Source: SG8-38 sp041576815 (GTDB taxonomy: Bacteria > Myxococcota_A > Polyangia > Polyangiales > Houyiibacteriaceae). Taken from it: a DNA stretch of 12,001 nucleotides. The stretch lies in the NCBI GenBank assembly GCA_041576815.1, contig JBFGKE010000062.1, forward strand, positions 1-12,001. Direction: 5' to 3'. Below are positions 6,027-12,001 of this stretch, in pieces. The notes beneath the pieces are model-generated. The model searched no databases. It was not told the origin of the DNA and saw only the letters and a program-made list of their open reading frames with translations. Each line of letters starts with the position of its first letter. Position 1 is the stretch's first letter. Both the position numbers and the translations under genes were made by a program.

Positions 6027-6419
6027 ATGACCCACCGACGAATCGAGACAGCACGTGCCCCGGCAGCGATCGGCCCCTACTGCCAGGCGGTTGCCGCGGG
6101 CGACTGGATCTACTGCTCCGGACAGCTCGCACTCGACCCGCACACGGCCGAAATGGTCGGCGACGGAGACATCGAAGCCGAGACTGCGCAGGTGCTCCGA
6201 AATCTGGACGCGGTCCTTGCCGGGGCTGGCGTGACCCGGGCCAACGTCGTGAAAGCGACCGTGTACCTGACGGATATGAGCGAATTCTCGAAGATGAATC
6301 AGGTTTATGCGGCGTTCTTCGATGGCTTCGTGCCGCCAGCGCGAGCGACGGTCCAAGTGGCGGCGCTGCCGAAGCGCGCCAAGGTCGAAATCGACTTCAT
6401 CGCGCAGGTCGAGGACTAG
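6027..6419 (+). CDS. ridA: RidA family reactive-intermediate (enamine/imine) deaminase
   Basis: A 130-residue YjgF/YER057c/UK114 protein. RidA hydrolyses 2-aminoacrylate and other enamine/imine intermediates released by PLP enzymes such as serine/threonine dehydratase, preventing damage to PLP enzymes in the cytosol; the family works as a trimer. The N-terminal APAAIGPY (11-18) includes the conserved Tyr18, SGQL follows at 31-34, and PPARATVQV carries the catalytic Arg106. Glu121 in KVEIDFIA matches the conserved acid, so it belongs to the active RidA subgroup by motif. The ATG start is placed as usual for the family. It stands alone on the plus strand between two minus-strand operons. Its stop shares the palindrome CTAG (6416-6419) with the purA stop. 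Confidence 0.95.
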   Translation: MTHRRIETARAPAAIGPYCQAVAAGDWIYCSGQLALDPHTAEMVGDGDIEAETAQVLRNLDAVLAGAGVTRANVVKATVYLTDMSEFSKMNQVYAAFFDGFVPPARATVQVAALPKRAKVEIDFIAQVED

Positions 6420-7696
6420 GCCTCGAACGGGTCGCGGAGGTCTGCGGTCTCCTCCCGGTCGGGCCCGACGCTGACCACGCCCACGCCGCAGCCGGTCTCC
6501 TGCTCGATCCGCGCAAGGTACTCCTGGGCGACCGGAGGAAGATCGCCTCGCGAGCGGCAGCCAGAGATCTCCTCGGTCCAACCTTCGAGCGTCTCGTAGA
6601 CGGGTTCTGCGGCCTCGACGCGATCGTAGGGCGGATATGAGAGCCGCTCGCCGTCGACCTCGTAGGCGACGCAGATCTTCAACGCGGACAGGCCGGTCAA
6701 GACGTCGAGCTTCGTGATCGCGAGCTCGTTGAGGCCGTTGACGGCGACCGCATGGCGGAGTGCGACGAGGTCGAGCCACCCGCATCGACGCGGGCGCCCG
6801 GTGGTCGCGCCGTACTCCGCGCCTGCATCGCGCAAACGCCGGCCGGTCTCGTCCTCGAGCTCGGTTGGGAACGGTCCGCCTCCCACTCGCGTCGTGTAGG
6901 CCTTCGCGATACCGACGGCGCGACCGATGTGCGTCGGACCGATGCCTGCCCCGGCGCAGGCGCCACCTGCCACGGCGTTCGAGCTGGTGACGAACGGGTA
7001 GGTGCCGTTGTCGATGTCGAGCATCGTGCCCTGGGCACCCTCGAGCAGGATCTTCTCGTTGTTTGCGACGGAACCGCGCACGACCTCGGCAGCGTCGCCG
7101 ATGTAGGGACGAAGCCGCTCGCCGAGCTCGGTGTACTGCGCCGCCACCTCACCGGCGCCCGGCAGCTCGCCGCCGAGATCCTCGACGACCGGCCGCCAAC
7201 AGTCGAGATTCGAATCGAGCTTTTCGCGTAGCCGCGCGGGATCGAGGAGGTCCCCCATGCGGACGCCGCGCCGCGCCACTTTGTCTTCGTAGCAGGGGCC
7301 GATACCGCGCTTCGTGGTGCCGATGGCCTCGTTGGATTTCGCCTCGCGAAGGCTGTCGATCAGCTTGTGGTGCGGCAGCACCACGTGCGCGCGCTGACTG
7401 ACGAGAAGCCGGTCGCGAGTCCTGACGCCGCGTGCGTCGAGCGCGTCGACCTCCTCGTGAAACACGCCGGGGTCGATAACCGTGCCTTGTCCGACTACGC
7501 AGCGCGTCCGCTCGTGAAGAATGCCGGAGGGGATCAAATGGAGAATCAGCTTCTCACCGCCGACCACGAGCGTGTGGCCCGCATTCGCTCCGCCCGCGTA
7601 CCGAATCACGAGGTTGGCGTACGGCGCATAGAGATCCACCACTTTGCCCTTGCCCTCGTCGCCCCACTGGGCTCCCACCACCACCAGCGCGCTCAT
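6416..7696 (-). CDS. purA: Adenylosuccinate synthetase
   Basis: A 426-residue cytosolic enzyme joining IMP and aspartate with GTP to give adenylosuccinate, the first committed step to AMP. The N-terminal signature QWGDEGKGK (10-18) carries catalytic Asp13. NAGHT holds His41, the second catalytic residue. GIGPCYEDKVARRGVRMGDL (131-150) is the family's IMP-binding/dimer region. GATTGRPRRCGW (296-307) and TKLDVL (328-333) match the substrate loop and the guanine-recognition strand. Length and residues are complete. The start is ATG 7696 with AAGGA 7 bases upstream, overlapping the hisZ stop as ATGA, which implies translational coupling. It is the last gene of serA-hisZ-purA. Its TAG overlaps the ridA TAG on the other strand, so no terminator fits between them. 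Confidence 0.97.
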   Translation of the reverse strand: MSALVVVGAQWGDEGKGKVVDLYAPYANLVIRYAGGANAGHTLVVGGEKLILHLIPSGILHERTRCVVGQGTVIDPGVFHEEVDALDARGVRTRDRLLVSQRAHVVLPHHKLIDSLREAKSNEAIGTTKRGIGPCYEDKVARRGVRMGDLLDPARLREKLDSNLDCWRPVVEDLGGELPGAGEVAAQYTELGERLRPYIGDAAEVVRGSVANNEKILLEGAQGTMLDIDNGTYPFVTSSNAVAGGACAGAGIGPTHIGRAVGIAKAYTTRVGGGPFPTELEDETGRRLRDAGAEYGATTGRPRRCGWLDLVALRHAVAVNGLNELAITKLDVLTGLSALKICVAYEVDGERLSYPPYDRVEAAEPVYETLEGWTEEISGCRSRGDLPPVAQEYLARIEQETGCGVGVVSVGPDREETADLRDPFEA

Positions 7697-9021
7697 GATT
7701 CCGTCCTTGCCCGAGCCCAAGAGAACAGCTCGGCGATCGATCCGTCGCTCGCGCTGCCTTGGAGGCTTCGGCTGCGACCATCGCGGAGCCGTGTCACGCG
7801 TGCATCCTTGCCACCTTGCCAGACGAGCAGATCGTAGCCCCACGCGCGCGCGTACTCGCGCGCGGCCTCGGACGTCTTGACGCTGAGCGCCGCCACGCGT
7901 CCGCCCTCGGCCCGAAACGAGTCGACGAGCTTGCGGCGGCGCGCGTCGCTGCCTCCGGCGACCAGCACGCGTGGGGGGAGACCATCGTCGAGGTGGACGC
8001 CCGCTTCGGCCAAGGCCCAAAGCACGTTGTCGACCTCGAAGGCGAAGCCGGTTGCTGGAGAAGGCGACGCGTAGCGGCCGAGCAGATCGTCGTACCGACC
8101 GCCAGAACCGAGCGGCTCTCCCGGTCCTGCTGCAAGAAGGGTCATGCTCACGCCGGTATAGTAGCTGTGCCGGCGGAGGTCGCTGAGGTCGATGGCCACC
8201 CGATCGCCGAGGCCAGCCGCCTGCAGTCGGTCGACCACACGCGCGAGCTCGTCGAGCGCGCGTTTTGCGGCAGCATTGCGGAGCCTCCGCCGCGCATCGG
8301 CGATGACGCTGCGATCACCATAGAGGTCGCACAGCATCACCAGGCGCTTTCGCTCCGTCGTGACGACCCCGGCGGACTTCAAGAGCTTTTCGAGGCTGGT
8401 TGCGTCCTTGGCGGCCAGGGTCTCGACGACAGCGAGGCGCGCTTCCTGAGGCACGTGCTCGAGCACCTCAGCGCCGATCTTGACCTGCGCGAGCTCGACG
8501 AGGAACTCGCGTAGCCCCACGCGCTCGAGGGCGCGCGCGGCGACCTCGATCACCTCCGCATCGGCTTCGGGGCCTTTGAGGCCGATGCATTCGATGCCGC
8601 ACTGGAGCACCTGGTGCCGTCTCCGCGCTCTGCCCCGCCGACGGCGCACGACCGTCCCCTCGTAGCAAAGGCGCCAGGGACGCGGCCGCTCGGAGAGCCG
8701 GGTCGCGACGATTCGCGCAACCTGCGCGGTGATGTCGGGGCGAAGAAGGGCCACCTCGCCCGTGTCGGGCTCGACGAAGCGGACGAGGTCGCGGCGGTCC
8801 ACCGTGCCGAGCCCGCGCTCGATCACCTCGGCGTACTCGACCGGCGGCGTCGTGACCCGCTGGTAGCCGTGCTGGTCGAACGTCTCCATCAGCCTCTGCC
8901 AAACGAGCGTCCGCGTCATGGAGGCAGGTGGCAGCAGGTCTCGCATTCCGCCGGGAGGAGCCATGGCGGGGCCTGCGAGCGCAGGCTCCCGCGTACGTCG
9001 CTTGCGCGCCGAGCGAGGCAT
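7693..9021 (-). CDS. hisZ: ATP phosphoribosyltransferase regulatory subunit HisZ (HisRS paralogue)
   Basis: A 442-residue class II tRNA-synthetase-like protein. HisZ partners the short form of HisG and confers activity and histidine feedback on the first step of histidine synthesis. Visible are GGMRDLLPP (24-32), LRPDITAQVAR (93-103), a motif-2-like arginine-rich stretch running into QVLQCGIECIG (126-147), SYYTGVSM (286-293) and GSGGRYDDLLGRY (305-317). RPD in place of the RPE of true HisRS, the absence of other HisRS features, and its place next to purA favour HisZ. The roughly 95 residues after 348 (RVLVAGGSD, then GYDLLVW) resemble an anticodon-binding-domain remnant, which minimal HisZ proteins lack. 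The start is ATG 9021, one base after the serA stop, with GAGG 7-8 bases upstream inside serA. A short-form hisG is expected elsewhere. Confidence 0.87.
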   Translation of the reverse strand: MPRSARKRRTREPALAGPAMAPPGGMRDLLPPASMTRTLVWQRLMETFDQHGYQRVTTPPVEYAEVIERGLGTVDRRDLVRFVEPDTGEVALLRPDITAQVARIVATRLSERPRPWRLCYEGTVVRRRRGRARRRHQVLQCGIECIGLKGPEADAEVIEVAARALERVGLREFLVELAQVKIGAEVLEHVPQEARLAVVETLAAKDATSLEKLLKSAGVVTTERKRLVMLCDLYGDRSVIADARRRLRNAAAKRALDELARVVDRLQAAGLGDRVAIDLSDLRRHSYYTGVSMTLLAAGPGEPLGSGGRYDDLLGRYASPSPATGFAFEVDNVLWALAEAGVHLDDGLPPRVLVAGGSDARRRKLVDSFRAEGGRVAALSVKTSEAAREYARAWGYDLLVWQGGKDARVTRLRDGRSRSLQGSASDGSIAELFSWARARTES

Positions 9022-9022
9022 C

Positions 9023-10612
9023 TCAGAGCCTCAGGGTATGCACACTGCTGACGTAGTCGAGGCCGCGCAGCTCGTTGAGGGCGTCCGCGCCGACGTTGGA
9101 ATCGACGTTCCAGAGCGCGAGCGCCTGATGGCTCTTTTCATCGAGGCCCACCTGCATGCGCGAGACGTTGATCCCTCGGTTGCCAAGTAGCGTGCCGACC
9201 GAACCGATGACGCCGGGACGGTCTTCGTTGCGCATGATCAGAATCGAGCCTTCGAGCACGGCGTCGATCTCGTACCCCTCGAGCCCGACCAGACGCGGCT
9301 CGCCCTTCCGTCCGGGCGTTCCCGTCGCGGTGTGGATACCTTTCTCACCAGTAACCGTCACGCGGATCGTGGTCGCGTACCGGTCGCTCGGCTCCTTGAC
9401 CTCGGCGAGCCGGATGCCGCGCTCCTGCGCTTCGTACGGCGCACTGATCGGGTTAACGGGCTCTTCGAGGTGATGCTCGAGAAAGCCGGCGAGCGCTGCG
9501 CGTGCGATCGGCGTGACGCCGAGCTCTCCGGCCTCTCCAGTGCACGTGACGCGCAGCTCCCGGACGTCGACCGGGTCGAGCTGGCCGATCAGGCTTCCAA
9601 GAGCCTTGCCGACGTCGAGGTACGGCTTGAGACGCTCGGCGATCTCCGGGGGGAGGGCGGGCACGTTCACCGCGTTCTTGACGATGCCGAGCTGGAGGTA
9701 GTTGACCACCTGCTCCGCGATCTCGACGGCGACACGCTCCTGTGCTTCCGACGTCGACGCGCCGAGGTGCGGCGTGCAGAGGATGTTGTCGAGCTCGAGC
9801 AGCGGGCTCGACGGGTCGATGGGCTCCTGGCCGAATACGTCCAGGGCAGCGCCCGCGATCTTGCCGTCGCGGACGGCGCGGGCAAGCGCTTCTTCGTCGA
9901 TGATCCCGCCGCGCGCAGCGTTCACGATCAGCGCGTCATCCTTCATCTTCTCGAAGGCTGCGTCGTTGATCATGTTCTTCGTCTCGGGCGTCAGCGGTGC
10001 GTGAATCGTGATGAAGTCGGCACGGGCGAGCAGCTCGTCCAGCTCGACCAGCTCTATCCCGAGCTCGGCGGCGCGGTCGCTGCTCATGACGGGATCGACC
10101 CCGATGACCTTCATGTTGAGGCCCTGAGCGCGGTCCGCGACGATGCGGCCGATGTTGCCGAGGCCGATGATGCCCAGCGTCTTGAACGCGATTTCCCGAC
10201 CCTGAAACTTGCTCTTTTCCCACTTGCCGCCCCGCATCGACGCGACCGCTTGAGGGACCTTCCGCGCGAGCGAGGCGAGCAGCGTGAGCGCGTGTTCGGC
10301 GGTGGTCACCGAGTTGCCGGTCGGCGTGTTCATCACGACGATCCCACGCCGGCTGGCCGCGGGAATGTGCACGTTGTCGACGCCGATGCCGGCTCGGCCG
10401 ATCACGCGAAGACGGTGTGCCTCTTCAATCACCCGTGGGGTGACCTGGGTGCCCGAGCGAATGATCAGACCGTCGTACTCGCCGATGACGCCGCAGAGCT
10501 CGTCTTCGCTCATGCCCGGCCGGAAGTCGAGCTCGACGCCAGGTGCCTCGCGGAGCACCCTGAGGCCTGCCTCAGCGAGCTTGTCGGACACGAGGACACG
10601 TACGTTGGACAT
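9023..10612 (-). CDS. serA: D-3-phosphoglycerate dehydrogenase, long form with ACT domain
   Basis: A 529-residue cytosolic enzyme oxidising 3-phosphoglycerate with NAD to 3-phosphohydroxypyruvate, the first step of serine synthesis. The N-terminal substrate/NAD domains span about 1-320: NAD motif GLGNIG (150-155) with Asp173, Arg234 in NAARGG, Glu263 in GQEP and His282 in PHLGAST form the D-2-hydroxyacid dehydrogenase active site. An intervening allosteric (ASB) domain covers about 325-450, and a C-terminal ACT domain (about 456-529, RPGVIGSVGTLLGNRGINV) follows, so serine feedback control is likely by family knowledge. The start is ATG 10612 with AGGGAG 6 bases upstream; an in-frame ATG at 10639 would add nine non-conserved residues. 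It is the first gene of serA-hisZ-purA, one base before hisZ. Confidence 0.97.
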   Translation of the reverse strand: MSNVRVLVSDKLAEAGLRVLREAPGVELDFRPGMSEDELCGVIGEYDGLIIRSGTQVTPRVIEEAHRLRVIGRAGIGVDNVHIPAASRRGIVVMNTPTGNSVTTAEHALTLLASLARKVPQAVASMRGGKWEKSKFQGREIAFKTLGIIGLGNIGRIVADRAQGLNMKVIGVDPVMSSDRAAELGIELVELDELLARADFITIHAPLTPETKNMINDAAFEKMKDDALIVNAARGGIIDEEALARAVRDGKIAGAALDVFGQEPIDPSSPLLELDNILCTPHLGASTSEAQERVAVEIAEQVVNYLQLGIVKNAVNVPALPPEIAERLKPYLDVGKALGSLIGQLDPVDVRELRVTCTGEAGELGVTPIARAALAGFLEHHLEEPVNPISAPYEAQERGIRLAEVKEPSDRYATTIRVTVTGEKGIHTATGTPGRKGEPRLVGLEGYEIDAVLEGSILIMRNEDRPGVIGSVGTLLGNRGINVSRMQVGLDEKSHQALALWNVDSNVGADALNELRGLDYVSSVHTLRL

Positions 10613-10637
10613 CGGCTGCTCCCTATGAATCGGCCGC

Positions 10638-10667
10638 AAAAAAGCCGGCGCAGAGCTAGCAGCCGCT
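10638..10667 (-). terminator. Weak intrinsic terminator candidate after the kinase gene
   Basis: Reading on the minus strand, AGCGGC (10667-10662) can pair with GCCGGCT (10649-10643) with one bulged G and a 12-nt loop, followed directly by six T (10643-10638). The stem is short, so efficiency is doubtful. The position, 31 bp past the kinase stop and 25 bp before the serA start, is what a terminator or attenuator-like leader would show. Confidence 0.4.
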
Positions 10668-10681
10668 CATGAGGGGGTCAA
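10653..10681 (-). promoter_or_regulatory. Possible serA operon promoter
   Basis: On the minus strand TTGACC (10681-10676) is a 5-of-6 -35 match. Seventeen bases downstream is TAGCTC (10658-10653), a poor -10. Transcription would start near 10646, inside the terminator-like hairpin. The -35 is convincing alone; the pair is not. Some promoter for serA is expected in the 85-bp gap or within the kinase gene. Confidence 0.25.
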
Positions 10682-10697
10682 GGAGGGCGTCGTCTCT

Positions 10698-12001
10698 TCA
10701 AACCCAGCGCACGGCGCCGAGCGAGAGCAGCAGCGCCACCACGCGGTATCCCCGTTGGGGGTCGACGTCACCGGGACGTTGGGTGACGAACTGTGCGATC
10801 GCCTCGACCGTGTGAGGGCTCTTGCAGAGCAGGAGTGCCTCGCGGACGTCGTCCGGGAGCGCTGCAGTGGCGACCGAGGTGTCGATGCGATTGACCTGTA
10901 CGAGCTGATTTTGGCCGCGTTCGAGAATCAGCTCGCTTTCGAAGCCTGCCGCGATCCGGCGCTGGAGTCCCTGGTCGAAGATTTCCCACGCGTCGAGCTT
11001 CAGCGGAAAGCCACTGCTCGGCGGGTCGACGCCTTCATAGAAGGTCGCGGTGCCGGACGGCCACGTGAAGAGGTCGAGTAGCTTTTCGCGAACCTGCTCG
11101 CCGATGTGTTGAAAGAGCTCGAGTGGCTCGACCAGCCCGAGTGCGACGAGCGTGTCGCCGAGCTTGCCCTCGAACCGGGGCATCACGGCGAGTGCCATGT
11201 CGAGCTCGCTGCGGTTGATCACCCGCTTCGTGACCAAGTACTCGCCGAGCAGCTCGCCCGCGAGGTTGCTGGTCACGAACGCCGGAACGCCGTGCTTCGT
11301 GTACACCTCTTTGCGTACCCCGCCTTGCTCGCAGAGCCAGAGGCCGGTGCGAGACGTGACGAGCGTCCGAACCAGAGCGGATACGAAGCCACCTCCCTCG
11401 AACTCCGTGCTGCGATCGGCCGCCGCGGCGGCCTCGACGCGCATGGTCGTCGGTGTCATCCGCGAGGCCGGCACGTGCCGATAGAGGTCCTTGATCGCCG
11501 ACAGCGGCTGAAACTCGCCGTCCGCGATGCTGACGTCGTCGTTCCCATCGACCTGCCCGGTCGCGACCGCCTCCACCACCTTCGCGTAGGCGAGAGGGCC
11601 GACTGTCGCGCCGTTGGGCTTTCGAATCGTGTACTCGAGCGGCGTGACGTTCGTCGTGCTTGGATGCTCGTCGGCGAGCAATAGCGGCGTGGGCGGCATG
11701 GTCACCTTGGGCACGTAGTCGGCAGACGTTTTGCGCATCCGGCTCTGACTCGCGATCGATCCGACGATCTCCGCCAGCTCGGCGCGGAGCACTTCCTCGG
11801 GCCGGCTCTGCCAAGGCTCGAGCGCTGCCCAGAACGCGCGCGCGGTCGGCGGTCGTTCGCTCGAGTGGGCCGAGAGCGCGCTCAGGATGACCGCGCCGAG
11901 CCCGTCTGGGAGCTGCGGAAGAAACTCGATGAAGGGATGGACCTCGCCGTCGCGGATCGCGAGCAACACCGCCAGCTCGCTCCCCCCGGAGAACAGCGGC
12001 C
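10698..12001 (-). CDS. Ser/Thr protein kinase, C-terminal part with GYF-like and DUF4388-like regions (partial, 5' end outside window)
   Basis: 433 residues remain and the reading frame stays open to the window edge. The first about 60 residues (PLFSGGSELAVLLAIRDGEV, then LPDGLGAVILSALS and SERPPTARAFWAALE) fit subdomains IX-XI of bacterial Hanks-type kinases, so the catalytic core lies beyond 12001. Next is a low-complexity linker, then a GYF_2-like stretch (about 121-175: YTIRKPNGATVGPL, then VSIADGEFQPLSAI). A DUF4388/PATAN-like region follows (about 215-350), with GLWLCEQGG, GVPAFVTSNLAGELLGEYLV and LGDTLVALGLV, and a further helical tail to the end. No membrane segment is seen in this part. 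A GTG at 11969 could serve as a start but would cut the kinase domain, so it is rejected. Kinase call is strong; the accessory names are by pattern. Target and signal are unknown. Confidence 0.82.
   Translation of the reverse strand, partial: PLFSGGSELAVLLAIRDGEVHPFIEFLPQLPDGLGAVILSALSAHSSERPPTARAFWAALEPWQSRPEEVLRAELAEIVGSIASQSRMRKTSADYVPKVTMPPTPLLLADEHPSTTNVTPLEYTIRKPNGATVGPLAYAKVVEAVATGQVDGNDDVSIADGEFQPLSAIKDLYRHVPASRMTPTTMRVEAAAAADRSTEFEGGGFVSALVRTLVTSRTGLWLCEQGGVRKEVYTKHGVPAFVTSNLAGELLGEYLVTKRVINRSELDMALAVMPRFEGKLGDTLVALGLVEPLELFQHIGEQVREKLLDLFTWPSGTATFYEGVDPPSSGFPLKLDAWEIFDQGLQRRIAAGFESELILERGQNQLVQVNRIDTSVATAALPDDVREALLLCKSPHTVEAIAQFVTQRPGDVDPQRGYRVVALLLSLGAVRWV

Noticed and set aside
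6003..6785. Extension of xth upstream through the ridA antisense strand
   Set aside because: The conserved ExoIII N-terminus begins at 6002, and the extension runs antisense to an intact ridA.
7693..9021. True histidyl-tRNA synthetase instead of HisZ
   Set aside because: RPD replaces the RPE of HisRS motif 2, and the operon context with serA and purA fits HisZ. Not fully excluded without seeing another hisS.
9332..10672. Plus-strand open frame of 446 codons across serA
   Set aside because: It is the antisense shadow of serA; no domain or ribosome binding site supports it.
11969..11969. GTG at 11969 as the true start of the last gene
   Set aside because: The frame continues upstream to the window edge with typical kinase sequence (PLFSGGSELA), so the gene is truncated by the window.

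Overview
The window looks like chromosomal DNA of a GC-rich deltaproteobacterium in the broad sense, most likely Myxococcota. Three things suggest this: strongly GC-biased third codon positions in every gene; a Ser/Thr protein kinase whose tail carries GYF-like and DUF4388-like regions, a type of architecture I associate with myxobacteria; and a compact serA-hisZ-purA cluster. No phage, transposase, integrase or CRISPR array is visible. The lineage assignment is inference; no marker gene proves it.

Left end (1-442). About 320 bp without a gene holds an unusual composite palindrome. Perfect 21-bp inverted arms (4-24 and 172-192, each with a seven-base A or T run) enclose two further hairpins, and a degenerate third copy of the arm lies at 215-231. 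A clean tRNA-Val(CAC) gene with encoded CCA follows (320-394). Then comes meaB (443-1459, +, TTG start), the GTPase chaperone of methylmalonyl-CoA mutase. The mutase genes are not in this window.

Minus-strand operon 1 (6002 down to 1484): xth (exonuclease III), then a multi-pass membrane protein that looks like an M48 peptidase with all zinc ligands lost, then a lipoprotein M1 aminopeptidase. Each junction is a 4-bp start/stop overlap (ATGA, then TTGA). The second overlap, plus a well-placed ribosome binding site, fixes the aminopeptidase start at a TTG.

RidA island (6027-6419, +). ridA diverges from xth across only 24 bp, with no obvious ribosome binding site on either side. It converges on purA so tightly that the two stop codons share one palindromic CTAG.

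Minus-strand operon 2 (10612 down to 6416): serA (serine biosynthesis), hisZ (regulatory subunit of ATP phosphoribosyltransferase, histidine biosynthesis) and purA (first committed step to AMP). serA and hisZ are 1 bp apart, and hisZ and purA overlap by 4 bp. The three enzymes touch serine/one-carbon supply, histidine and adenine nucleotide synthesis. RidA, which clears the reactive imines and enamines made by PLP enzymes such as serine/threonine dehydratase, sits at the end of this metabolic block.

Right end (10698-12001, -): the C-terminal 433 residues of a Ser/Thr protein kinase whose catalytic domain lies mostly beyond the window edge. The 85-bp gap to serA holds a weak terminator-like hairpin and a possible promoter.

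The most interesting items are the degenerate M48-like protein locked between xth and the M1 lipoprotein, and the composite palindrome at the left edge. Most of the rest is well-known housekeeping content with unusually tight packing.
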